From the NCBI GenBank assembly GCA_029563245.1, contig JAKQSG010000009.1:1-33508 (forward strand): DNA of 33,508 nucleotides. The letters are read 5' to 3'. A model generated the notes under the pieces. That model saw nothing but the letters and a program-made list of their open reading frames with translations. It was not told the DNA's origin and ran no database searches. Shown here piece after piece: positions 1 through 7,678 of the stretch (its first letter is position 1; each line of letters starts with the position of its first letter). The stretch is from Candidatus Omnitrophota bacterium. Lineage in GTDB: Bacteria; Omnitrophota; Gorgyraeia; Gygaellales; Profunditerraquicolaceae. A program made the translations under genes and the position numbers.

Positions 1-1
1 G

Positions 2-808
2 AATAAGGATTTTAGCATTGAAAAGTTACATAAGGTATTATGCCCAAGGCCCGGGCATGCGGATCTTGCGGGCCTCTTGAAGTATGGCTTTAATGATATC
101 CGTGAAGTTTTAGAGCGTGCCTCAGCCAGGGGTACGGTTGCTACCGTAGGTATAGGTGCTTTATGCAAGATTTTTCTAAGAGAGTTCAATATTGCCATAT
201 CCAGCAGGGTTTTATCTGTTGCCGGAGATAATTCTCCTGTAGGCATGAAGGCGGCAATAAGCGAGGCTATAAAGTTTAAGGATACTGTCGGGGGGATATT
301 CGAGGTCAGGGCCTGCGGGGTTCCCGTAGGATTAGGCAGTTATGTCCAGCCTGACAAAAGACTTGATGGCCGCCTGGCTCAGGCAATAATCTCTATCCCG
401 GGTATTAAGGCTTTAGAATTCGGTTTAGGTTTTGGTTATGCTGTAAGCTTTGGGTCAGAAGTGCATGACCCGATATATAAGAATAAGGGGCGGGGTTTTT
501 TCCGCAAGAGCAATAATTCAGGCGGTATTGAAGGCGGCATATCAAACGGTGAAGATATAATCTTGCGTGCCTGCATGAAGCCGATCTGCACATTGATGAA
601 CCCGCTCGATTCAGTTAATATCAAAACTAAAAAGGCATCCAAAGCAGCTGTTGAGCGTACAGATACCTGCGTGGTAAGTGCTGCCGGAGTTGTGGCAGAA
701 TCTGCCTGCGCCTATGTCCTGGCAGAACTTTTCTTGGAAAAATTTGGTTCGGATTCCCTAACGGATATAAAAAGTAATTATAGGAATTACTTGAAAAGAA
801 TTAGTTAG
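2..808 (+). CDS. aroC: chorismate synthase, 3' partial
   Basis: This is the C-terminal 268 residues of chorismate synthase, which converts 5-enolpyruvylshikimate-3-phosphate to chorismate with reduced FMN in the last shikimate step. The frame is open to the left edge, so about 100 N-terminal residues (including the first catalytic His) lie outside the window. Visible landmarks are RPGHAD (residues 16-21 of the fragment, with the second conserved His), RASARGT (39-45), SGGIEGGISNGEDI, and ERTDTCVV near residue 220 with the conserved Asp of the usual R-x-D-x-C motif. Two positions drift from the common proteobacterial form: RASARGT has Gly where ARET has Glu, and the C-terminal motif is RTDTC rather than RHDPC; clostridial-type enzymes vary similarly there. 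The gene ends just before a hairpin leading into spoVG, and aroK follows, so it belongs to a small shikimate group. Confidence 0.95.
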   Translation, partial: NKDFSIEKLHKVLCPRPGHADLAGLLKYGFNDIREVLERASARGTVATVGIGALCKIFLREFNIAISSRVLSVAGDNSPVGMKAAISEAIKFKDTVGGIFEVRACGVPVGLGSYVQPDKRLDGRLAQAIISIPGIKALEFGLGFGYAVSFGSEVHDPIYKNKGRGFFRKSNNSGGIEGGISNGEDIILRACMKPICTLMNPLDSVNIKTKKASKAAVERTDTCVVSAAGVVAESACAYVLAELFLEKFGSDSLTDIKSNYRNYLKRIS

Positions 809-814
809 ATTTTG

Positions 815-849
815 CTGCCTCCTTCGTCTATTGGTGTAGAAGGAGGTGA
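815..849 (+). promoter_or_regulatory. hairpin masking the spoVG Shine-Dalgarno
   Basis: A perfect 8-bp inverted repeat, CCTCCTTC (818-825) and GAAGGAGG (839-846), can be extended by G-U pairs and has a 13-nt loop. Its 3' arm is the AGGAGG ribosome binding site of spoVG (ATG at 855). The 5' arm begins about 10 nt after the aroC stop. A ribosome ending aroC would reach the 5' arm and could free the site, so translational coupling is a natural reading. The pairing is seen in the sequence; the regulatory role is inferred. Confidence 0.55.
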
Positions 850-854
850 TAGCA

Positions 855-1112
855 ATGTCTGAGGGGTTAGGTTTAAAGGTAGTCAGGCTTTACAGGCTAG
901 AGGGAGGCTCAAAGACTAAGGCCTTTTTGGATATAGCCTTAGGAGATTTTATCGTTAAGGGGCTGAAGATTATCCAGGGGCAAAAGGGCCTATTCCTTAG
1001 TATGCCTCAGGATAAAGCTAAAGATGGTAAGTGGTACAATGCCTTTTATCCTGTAACTAAAGAGGCGCGTCAAGCCTTGACGGATATAGTCTTGGCTGCC
1101 TACCAAGAGTAA
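855..1112 (+). CDS. spoVG: SpoVG family protein
   Basis: This 85-residue protein belongs to the SpoVG family, small site-specific nucleic-acid-binding regulators first described in Bacillus sporulation and septation but also found in non-sporulating bacteria. The family pattern is clear: a variable start (VVRLYRLEGGSKTKAFLDI), a central strand block (FIVKGLKIIQGQKGLFLSMP) and a C-terminal helix with YPVTKEARQALTDIVLAAY. The length is near the usual 85-100. I chose ATG 855 over the in-frame GTG at 846 because AGGAGGTG lies about 7 nt upstream of 855, while the GTG lies inside that same motif. A stem-loop can hide this ribosome binding site. The gene sits between aroC and aroK and is followed by a terminator-like hairpin. 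The family call is firm; the target in this organism is unknown. Confidence 0.88.
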   Translation: MSEGLGLKVVRLYRLEGGSKTKAFLDIALGDFIVKGLKIIQGQKGLFLSMPQDKAKDGKWYNAFYPVTKEARQALTDIVLAAYQE

Positions 1113-1123
1113 AATACGTTATG

Positions 1124-1163
1124 GTATAGGCAAGGGCCTTAGTCTTTGCCTATACTTTAATTT
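1124..1163 (+). terminator. terminator-like hairpin after spoVG
   Basis: GTATAGGCAA (1124-1133) pairs perfectly with TTGCCTATAC (1146-1155). The stem can be extended inward to about 14 bp with G-U pairs around a CTTA loop. A T-rich but not uniform tract (TTTAATTT) follows. This fits a modest intrinsic terminator or attenuator between spoVG and aroK. The tail is weak, so read-through is likely. Confidence 0.5.
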
Positions 1164-1183
1164 AATAAGAGGATATTACAGCA

Positions 1184-1690
1184 ATGAGCAATATTTATTT
1201 GGTCGGTTTTATGGGGACCGGAAAGAGTGCGGTAGGCCGCGAATTGGCTAAGAAAAAGAAATGGCGTTTTGTGGATTTAGATGAATTAATTGAGTTAAGG
1301 GAAGGTAGATGCATAGCCGATATTTTCAGCAAGAAAGGGGAGCCGTACTTCAGGCGCCTCGAGAAAAAGATATTGGCAGAGGTGGCTGGCGAGGATAAAT
1401 TTATAGTCTCTTGCGGAGGCGGGGTTGTTACCAGCGAAGATAATATAAAGATGATGAAGAAGACCGGCCTCATTGTTTGCCTTAAGGCTACGCCTGGCGT
1501 TATCCTCAGGAGAACAAAACAGCTGGCAGGGTGCCGGCCGTTGCTTAATGTCAATAATCCCAAGGAAAGAATAGAGTTTTTACTTAAATTACGGGCTCCT
1601 TATTATGCCAAAGCGCATAAATCAATAAATACATCCAGGCTTTCTGTTAGCCAGGTTGCGGCAGGAATTATAAAATTGCTTAAAAGATGA
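1184..1690 (+). CDS. aroK: shikimate kinase
   Basis: This 168-residue cytoplasmic enzyme phosphorylates shikimate at the 3-hydroxyl with ATP. The Walker A loop is GFMGTGKS (residues 8-15). Shikimate-contact positions are in place: Asp33 in VDLDE, Arg57/Arg58 in YFRRLE, the GGG at 78-80, and Arg137 in LRAPYY. The lid arginine is Arg118 in GCRPLL. Length and order match the AroK/AroL family. ATG 1184 follows a purine-rich AGAGGAT. The stop overlaps the dprA start as ATGA (1687-1690), so the two are translationally coupled. With partial aroC upstream it marks a local chorismate-pathway cluster. Confidence 0.95.
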   Translation: MSNIYLVGFMGTGKSAVGRELAKKKKWRFVDLDELIELREGRCIADIFSKKGEPYFRRLEKKILAEVAGEDKFIVSCGGGVVTSEDNIKMMKKTGLIVCLKATPGVILRRTKQLAGCRPLLNVNNPKERIEFLLKLRAPYYAKAHKSINTSRLSVSQVAAGIIKLLKR

Positions 1691-2775
1691 ACAAGCTTGA
1701 AGCTTTGGTCGCCTTGAATAAGGTCGGCGGGATAGGTAGCGTTAAACTTAATAAGCTGATTGAGTATTTTCGTAGCCCCGAAGGTATCCTGCGCGCCCCT
1801 TATGAAAGGCTTTCGTCGGTTCTTGGCATAAAAGATCGAACCGCCGAGAGGATTGTTGCTTTAGGGAAAGAGGGCGTGAAAGAAGAACTGCTCTTTGCCG
1901 AGAAAATGGGGCTTAAGATATTAACGATTGAGGATAAAGGTTTTCCCCTCAATCTTAAAAGTATACCTTCCTGCCCTCTGGTGCTTTATGTAAAAGGTGA
2001 ATTAAGGCCTGAGGATAATTTTTCTATCGGTATTGTAGGATCACGCAGGGCTTCCTTTTACGGATTAAGCCAGGCTCAGGAATTTGCCTTTGGTTTAGCC
2101 GGTCAGGGATTTACGGTTGTTTCGGGCATGGCCCGCGGGATAGATACCTATAGCCATAAGGGGGCGTTAAAAGCAGGTAAGCGCACTATTGCTGTAATCG
2201 GAAGCGGTTTTAATCATTTATATCCCGAAGAGAATAGAGGTTTAGCTCAGGAGATATCTGAAAATGGGGCGGTAATCTCCGAGTTCCCTCTGGATGCCAA
2301 GCCTCTGCCTCAGAATTTTCCCAGGCGTAACCGCTTAATAAGCGGGATGAGCCTGGGGGTTTTGGTGGTCGAGGCAGCTAAGAACAGCGGGGCTCTTATT
2401 ACTGCTGATTTTGCACTGGAACAGGGCAGGGAAGTTTTTGCCATACCGGGTAAAATTGATACGGCAAACTCTTTTGGTACAAACGAGCTGATAAAGCAGG
2501 GGGCTAAGTTAGTTACTAATCTTAATGACGTATTGGAGGAATTTAATCTACCATCTTTATCCTTAGATAAGAAGCCGGCTGAAGTTAAGCTTATTCCTAA
2601 GGCAGTAGAAGAGGATAAGGTGTATGGCTTAATATCTAATCAGGCTCTCCAATTGGACGACCTTGTTGAACTTACGGGGATGGATATCCCAAGTATCTCC
2701 GGTATACTTTTTAGGCTTATGGTAAGAAAGCTGATTAGGGAACTTCCGGGCAAACATTATACGAGGTATTCTTAA
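1687..2775 (+). CDS. dprA: DNA processing protein DprA (Smf)
   Basis: DprA loads RecA on incoming single-stranded DNA during natural transformation and is widespread also in species not known to be transformable. The 362-residue protein has an N-terminal helix-hairpin-helix/SAM-like region (about 1-60), the Rossmann-like core with GSR (118-120), SGMARGID (146-153), FPRRNRLISG (211-220), SGALITA (234-240) and GTNELI (264-269), and a C-terminal winged-helix domain (about 305-360). All core motifs are intact. The start overlaps the aroK stop and the stop overlaps the topA start by one base (TAATG). The order dprA-topA-xerC is also seen in Firmicutes. Confidence 0.96.
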   Translation: MNKLEALVALNKVGGIGSVKLNKLIEYFRSPEGILRAPYERLSSVLGIKDRTAERIVALGKEGVKEELLFAEKMGLKILTIEDKGFPLNLKSIPSCPLVLYVKGELRPEDNFSIGIVGSRRASFYGLSQAQEFAFGLAGQGFTVVSGMARGIDTYSHKGALKAGKRTIAVIGSGFNHLYPEENRGLAQEISENGAVISEFPLDAKPLPQNFPRRNRLISGMSLGVLVVEAAKNSGALITADFALEQGREVFAIPGKIDTANSFGTNELIKQGAKLVTNLNDVLEEFNLPSLSLDKKPAEVKLIPKAVEEDKVYGLISNQALQLDDLVELTGMDIPSISGILFRLMVRKLIRELPGKHYTRYS

Positions 2776-4754
2776 TGAAGAAAAAGAATTTAGTGGTCGT
2801 AGAGTCTCCGACAAAAGCAAAGACTATCGCAAAGATACTGGGGGATGGTTTTGTTATAGTATCTTCAATGGGGCATATTATTGATCTGCCTTTAAAGAAG
2901 CTGGGCGTAGATGTTGAAAATGGGTTCGAGGCTGAGTACGTAACTATACCTGGCAGACAGAAGGTTTTAGCGGCGCTTAAGAAGGGGGCCAAGGGGAAAG
3001 AAGCTATTTATATTGCTACCGACCCTGACCGTGAGGGCGAGGCTATCGGCTGGCAGTTAAAGCAAAGGGTTTTTAAGAAGGGCGATAATGTCTTAAGGGT
3101 TACTTTTCATGAAATAACCCCGGCGGCGGTTAAAGAGGCATTTACCCATCCGCGCGAATTTGACATTAATATGGTTGAGGCCCAGGTGGGAAGGCGGGTC
3201 CTGGATAGGGTGGTAGGTTATTTCTTAAGTCCCTTGCTTTGGAAAAAGATCGCCCGGGGCTTAAGCGCAGGAAGAGTGCAGTCGGTAGCCTTAAGGTTAA
3301 TTATTGAAAGGGAGAGGCAGATTCAGAAGTTTATCTCTAAAGAATACTGGGAAGTTGAGGCAGAGCTTTCAAGGGACGAAAGTAAATTTTTGGCTAAGCT
3401 TGATAAAAAAGATAAGGCAAAGATTGAAATAAAAAATAATATAGAAGCAGAGAATATCTGTAATGATTTAAAGGATAGGGAATTCAGGGTATCTGAAGTT
3501 AAGGGGTCTGAGAAAAAACGTTACCCCAGCCCTCCCTTTATCACCAGTACTATGCAGCAGGAGGCCTTTAATAAATTAAGATTTAACGCCAATAAGACTA
3601 TGTCTGTGGCGCAGGGGCTCTATGAGGGTATTGATATAGGGCAGGATAATCCGGTAGGTTTAATTACCTATATGCGTACTGATTCTCCGCGCGTGGCTCC
3701 TGAGGCAATTTCCGAGGTGCGTGATTATATAGCTATGAATTTTGGAAAGGAGCATCTTCCGGAGAAGCCGAATTACTATAAGGTAAAGAAATTAGCGCAG
3801 GAAGCGCATGAGGCAATCAGGCCTACTTTTGTATCGCGCCATCCCGAAAGCCTGAAAAATTTCTTAACTCCTGATCAGGTTAAATTATATACGCTTATTT
3901 ATAATCGTTTTGTAGCTAGTCAGATGAAGCCGGCAATTTATAAAGTTACGGCTGTAAGCATAGAGGCAGGTGAATATCAATTAAGCGCCTCTGGAAGTAT
4001 CCTTGATTTTGCGGGATTTACAGCTGCCTATAACGATAATGTTGAGGATGATGAGAATGGTAGGGATAAACCCGTTAAAAATACAGTCCCTTTTTTATCC
4101 AAGGGTGATATCTTAGAATTGTTAAAGGTTTTGCCTTCGCAGCACTTTACCAAGCCTCCGGGAAGATATTCTGATAGTTCTTTAATAAAGGCGCTGGAAG
4201 AAGACGGTATCGGCAGGCCTTCTACTTATGCCCCGATAATTTATACTTTGATAATGCGCGATTATGTACGCAGGGTTAAGGGTTATTTTAACCCTACAGA
4301 ATTAGGTTTTAAAGTCTGCGATTTATTGGTTGAGTATTTTCCAAAGATTGTGGATGTCGGGTTTACCGCGCTTATGGAGGAGGAGCTGGATGAAGTTGAG
4401 GAGGGCCGGCTTGATAAGCTTAAGGTCTTACAAGATTTTTATTCGCCATTCAAAGTCAGCCTTGACTTTGCGCAGGCAAATGTAAAAAAAGAAATTATTA
4501 CTACGGATAAGGTTTGCCAGCTTTGCGGAAAACCGATGATTGTTAAATGGGGCAGAAGGGGCAAATTCTTAAGTTGTTCGGGTTTTCCGGAGTGCAAAAG
4601 CTCCCAGTCAATTACTTCCGGAGTGAAATGCCCGGAGGCCGGCTGCGGCGGAGAGTTGATTGAGCGTCGTTCAAAGCGGGGATTCTTCTACGGATGTTCA
4701 AATTTTCCCAAATGCAGGTTTGTTTCCCGTACGTTACCGGAGGATAAAGAATAA
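2775..4754 (+). CDS. topA: DNA topoisomerase I (type IA)
   Basis: This 659-residue enzyme relaxes negative supercoils through a 5'-phosphotyrosine link. The N-terminal Toprim domain (about 1-140) carries Glu10 in VVESPTKAK and DPDREGEA (83-90). The active-site tyrosine is Tyr299 in ITYMRTDSPR, followed by the cleavage/strand-passage core. The C-terminus has two four-Cys zinc ribbons, one beginning CQLCGKPM and one beginning CPEAGCGG; this is fewer than the longer forms in some bacteria. Translation is coupled to dprA (TAATG). The recombinase starts 18 nt downstream. Confidence 0.97.
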   Translation: MKKKNLVVVESPTKAKTIAKILGDGFVIVSSMGHIIDLPLKKLGVDVENGFEAEYVTIPGRQKVLAALKKGAKGKEAIYIATDPDREGEAIGWQLKQRVFKKGDNVLRVTFHEITPAAVKEAFTHPREFDINMVEAQVGRRVLDRVVGYFLSPLLWKKIARGLSAGRVQSVALRLIIERERQIQKFISKEYWEVEAELSRDESKFLAKLDKKDKAKIEIKNNIEAENICNDLKDREFRVSEVKGSEKKRYPSPPFITSTMQQEAFNKLRFNANKTMSVAQGLYEGIDIGQDNPVGLITYMRTDSPRVAPEAISEVRDYIAMNFGKEHLPEKPNYYKVKKLAQEAHEAIRPTFVSRHPESLKNFLTPDQVKLYTLIYNRFVASQMKPAIYKVTAVSIEAGEYQLSASGSILDFAGFTAAYNDNVEDDENGRDKPVKNTVPFLSKGDILELLKVLPSQHFTKPPGRYSDSSLIKALEEDGIGRPSTYAPIIYTLIMRDYVRRVKGYFNPTELGFKVCDLLVEYFPKIVDVGFTALMEEELDEVEEGRLDKLKVLQDFYSPFKVSLDFAQANVKKEIITTDKVCQLCGKPMIVKWGRRGKFLSCSGFPECKSSQSITSGVKCPEAGCGGELIERRSKRGFFYGCSNFPKCRFVSRTLPEDKE

Positions 4755-4772
4755 GTCAGGTTATAACTGTTT

Positions 4773-5642
4773 ATGGATAAATATATCGAGAAATTCATCC
4801 GCTATCTGGAGATCGAAAAGAATTATTCTCCCCATACTATTTTAAATTATAAATTAGACCTGGATGATTTTAAGAAATTCTGCGGAGGGGTTGAGCTAGA
4901 GAAGATAGATTACCTGTATTTAAGAAAGTACCTGGCAGTTTTAAAAGAAAAAAACTTAGGTAACAGGAGCGTAGGAAGGCATCTCTCTGCGCTGCGTAGC
5001 TTTTTCAGGTTCTTAACCCGCGAAAATTACCTAAAAACCAATCCTATCCTTATGCTTTCAAGCCCTAAGCTGGATAAGCACCTGCCGCTTTTTATGACCG
5101 AGGCTGAGGTAGCGCAGCTTATAGAGTCAGCGTTCGCTAAAGACGATAAAGATGAAAGGACGCTGCGTGACCGGGCCATTCTGGAAACTTTCTATTCGAG
5201 CGGATTACGTATCTCCGAGCTGGTAGCCATGGATTCAAGCAATGTGGATTTTATAAGCGGCATAATCAAGGTTATGGGAAAAGGAAAGAAGGAGAGAATT
5301 GTCCCTTTGGGCGATATTGCCACAAGGGCCTTAAGGAGATATCTTGAGGGAAGGAAGAAAAAAAGCGATATTATTTTCTTGAATAAAAACGGCAAGCGGA
5401 TTACTACCCGCGGGGTCAGGGATATCGTCTGTAAGTATTTAAAGATAGCCGGAATGAACCGGGGGATTTCTCCCCATACCCTAAGGCATTCTTTTGCTAC
5501 CCATCTGTTAAACCGGGGAGCAGATTTACGAACGGTGCAGGAATTGTTGGGTCATGCTAACCTATCTACTACGCAGATTTATACGCATCTAACTACGGAT
5601 AAATTAAAAAGTGTTTATAATAAAGCGCATCCGCATGCTTAA
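4773..5642 (+). CDS. xerC: tyrosine recombinase XerC/XerD type
   Basis: This 289-residue site-specific recombinase has an N-terminal SAM-like DNA-binding domain (about 1-85) and a C-terminal catalytic domain. The full catalytic set is visible: Arg146 (SGLRISEL), Lys170, His235 and Arg238 (HTLRHSFATHLL), His261 (LLGHANLSTTQ) and nucleophile Tyr270. Size and sequence fit the chromosome-dimer-resolving Xer group rather than phage integrases. Its place after topA parallels xerC (codV) in Firmicutes, but XerC and XerD cannot be told apart safely from this sequence alone. No dif site is recognised in the window. Confidence 0.9.
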   Translation: MDKYIEKFIRYLEIEKNYSPHTILNYKLDLDDFKKFCGGVELEKIDYLYLRKYLAVLKEKNLGNRSVGRHLSALRSFFRFLTRENYLKTNPILMLSSPKLDKHLPLFMTEAEVAQLIESAFAKDDKDERTLRDRAILETFYSSGLRISELVAMDSSNVDFISGIIKVMGKGKKERIVPLGDIATRALRRYLEGRKKKSDIIFLNKNGKRITTRGVRDIVCKYLKIAGMNRGISPHTLRHSFATHLLNRGADLRTVQELLGHANLSTTQIYTHLTTDKLKSVYNKAHPHA

Positions 5643-5668
5643 GGATAGTCCGAGTTTGTATATCTAAA

Positions 5669-6925
5669 ATGAAAATATTATATGATTTTGTATTTTTAAT
5701 TTTTATCTTAATAAGCTTACCGGTTTATTTATTAAAGGGCAAATTCCACCGCGGTTTCTCAAGGAGACTAGGGTTTCTGCCTAATGATCTTCCCTCTGAC
5801 CGCCCCATCTGGATTCATGCAGTAAGCGTAGGTGAGGTTGTATTAATGCGGGGTTTAATTTCACGATTGCGCTCCTCTTATCCTTCCAAAAGTTTTGTAA
5901 TTTCTACTGTTACCCCTACGGGGAATAAAATTGCCCGTTCCCTGGCAGAAAACTCAGATTTTATTACCTATCTTCCTTTTGATTTAAGTTTTATTACAGA
6001 CAGGGTGATGAGAAAGGTCAGGCCCTGCATATTTATTATTGCTGAGACTGAAATCTGGCCTAATCTTATAAGCTCTCTTTACAGCATCAAGGTCCCTATT
6101 GCCGTGCTTAATGCACGTATATCAGATAAATCTTTCAAAGGGTATTCCGCTATAAAATATTTAATTAAACCGGTTTTAAATAAAATTCATGTCTTTTGTG
6201 CCCAGTCTAAAAACGACAGGGATAGGTTGATTTCTTTAGGGGTTGATCCTGAAAGAATAGAAGTTACCGCAAGCATGAAGTTTGATCAGGCCCGGAAATT
6301 ATCAGAGGGGGTAAATAGTTCTAAGGACAAATTATCGCTGAAGGAGGGAGAGGTTCTTTTAGTAGCAGGTTCAACCCACCCGGGTGAAGAGAGAATTTTA
6401 TTAAACATCTATCGTAAACTTCTGGGGGCTTTCCCTTATCTTCGTCTTCTGCTTGCCCCGCGTCATCCGGATAGGGCGGATAAAATCGCAGCCCTGGTAA
6501 GGCATTTTGGATTTAAACCCTCTCGGATAAGTTTATTCCAGCCTAAAGAGGCTTTGAAGGATACGGTTTTCATTTTGGATACGGTAGGAGAGTTAATTTC
6601 ATTTTATGCGGCCGCAGATATAGTTTTTGTAGGGGGAAGCTTGGTGAAAAAAGGAGGGCAGAATATTCTGGAGCCTGCTTCTTTGGGAAAGCCGGTAATC
6701 TTTGGCCCGCATATGTTTAATTTTCGCGATATTGCCGCGGAGTTTTTAGGGAGCAAGGCGGCGTTGCAGGCCTTAACCCCAAAAGACCTGCTATTGATAA
6801 TAAAGGATCTTTTAGAGAATAAGGGCAGAACAATTGAACTTGCCAGGAATTCAAAAGAGGTAATATTGAAGAATCAAGGCGCTACCGAGAAAAGCCTTGG
6901 TTTAGTAAGAAAACTCATTGTTTAG
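5669..6925 (+). CDS. waaA: 3-deoxy-D-manno-octulosonic acid (Kdo) transferase
   Basis: WaaA (GT30) transfers Kdo from CMP-Kdo to lipid IVA on the cytoplasmic face of the inner membrane. The 418-residue protein has an N-terminal membrane anchor (about 4-22). Next come RRLGF and HAVSVGEV with the likely catalytic base Glu56, then ETEIWPNL, GSTHPGEE, and a C-terminal nucleotide-sugar domain with GGQNILEPASLGKPVIFGP. The length is normal for the family. How many Kdo units it adds cannot be read from sequence. The donor pathway (kdsB, kdsA, kdsD, kdsC) is encoded about 11 kb downstream. ATG 5669 lies 26 nt after the recombinase stop. Confidence 0.94.
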   Translation: MKILYDFVFLIFILISLPVYLLKGKFHRGFSRRLGFLPNDLPSDRPIWIHAVSVGEVVLMRGLISRLRSSYPSKSFVISTVTPTGNKIARSLAENSDFITYLPFDLSFITDRVMRKVRPCIFIIAETEIWPNLISSLYSIKVPIAVLNARISDKSFKGYSAIKYLIKPVLNKIHVFCAQSKNDRDRLISLGVDPERIEVTASMKFDQARKLSEGVNSSKDKLSLKEGEVLLVAGSTHPGEERILLNIYRKLLGAFPYLRLLLAPRHPDRADKIAALVRHFGFKPSRISLFQPKEALKDTVFILDTVGELISFYAAADIVFVGGSLVKKGGQNILEPASLGKPVIFGPHMFNFRDIAAEFLGSKAALQALTPKDLLLIIKDLLENKGRTIELARNSKEVILKNQGATEKSLGLVRKLIV

Positions 6926-6956
6926 AATCGGCGATCATGTTACTATTTATCAAATT

Positions 6957-7676
6957 ATGGATATAAGGGCACGGCAGAAAGATAGTGTGGTTATCTTGGA
7001 TTTATCCGGTAGGATTGACGTAAATTCCGCCAATCTGGTTGAGGCTATCGGCCAGTGCCTGCGGGATGGCTATTGCGATATTTTATGCAATCTTGAAGAA
7101 GTGGAGTTTATTGACTATATGGGTATCTCGGTTGTGGTAATTGCCTATAAGGAGGTTATTAATTCCCAGGGGAGGATTAAGTTTGCCAATGTACCGGCGC
7201 ATATCCGTAACATTTTCTGTATTGCAGGTCTGGAAAAGGTTGTAGAGGTATACCCCGATGAAGAATCCGCGCTAAAAAGTTTCAGCGAGGATAGAATTAT
7301 CGAGGATATAAAAAAGCTGCAGCTTAGGCGCAGGTTTAAGCGTCTGCCTATAGATATTAAGATAGAGCTTAAAGCTAAGGGCCAGAGGAGCCCTCAATGC
7401 CTGCATCTGGACCTGATTAATTTAAGCGCAGTAGGCGCTTTTATATTTGGTTGCGACCAATTTAAGCTGGGGGATGAGGTAATCTTGAGGATGAAATTAC
7501 CCCCGCATCAAAAAGAGATAGAATTGGATGCTAGGGTTGTCTGGATTCCCGATAAGCAAATTCAGCCACACGCTTATCCCGGCATGGGGTTAGAATTCAC
7601 CAATACTCCTACGGATATCCAGCAGAGGCTGGTGGAGTTTATTGAAAGGAACCTTTCTTTTATGTCATCGGATTAA
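6957..7676 (+). CDS. STAS-PilZ two-domain protein
   Basis: This 239-residue cytoplasmic protein joins an N-terminal STAS domain (about 1-105, anti-sigma-antagonist type) to a C-terminal PilZ domain (about 120-235). The PilZ half keeps both c-di-GMP motifs: RxxxR at Arg125-Arg129 and NxSxxG at Asn155-Gly160. In the STAS half the site that is normally Asp-Ser-(Ser/Thr)-Gly reads D53-Y54-M55-G56, so the Ser phosphorylated in SpoIIAA-like proteins is missing. I chose ATG 6957, where the STAS homology begins; an in-frame TTG at 6918 would overlap waaA, and neither has a strong ribosome binding site. It probably senses c-di-GMP and passes the signal by protein contact; the partner is unknown. Confidence 0.82.
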   Translation: MDIRARQKDSVVILDLSGRIDVNSANLVEAIGQCLRDGYCDILCNLEEVEFIDYMGISVVVIAYKEVINSQGRIKFANVPAHIRNIFCIAGLEKVVEVYPDEESALKSFSEDRIIEDIKKLQLRRRFKRLPIDIKIELKAKGQRSPQCLHLDLINLSAVGAFIFGCDQFKLGDEVILRMKLPPHQKEIELDARVVWIPDKQIQPHAYPGMGLEFTNTPTDIQQRLVEFIERNLSFMSSD

Positions 7677-7678
7677 TT

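Noticed and set aside
855-1112. SpoVG as evidence for a spore-forming Firmicute
   Set aside because: The window carries a complete Kdo and LPS export set, which marks a diderm; SpoVG also occurs outside spore-formers.
4773-5642. Tyrosine recombinase as a sign of a prophage or integrative element
   Set aside because: Housekeeping topA and waaA flank it, no attachment repeats or phage genes are seen, and the sequence is of the chromosomal Xer type.
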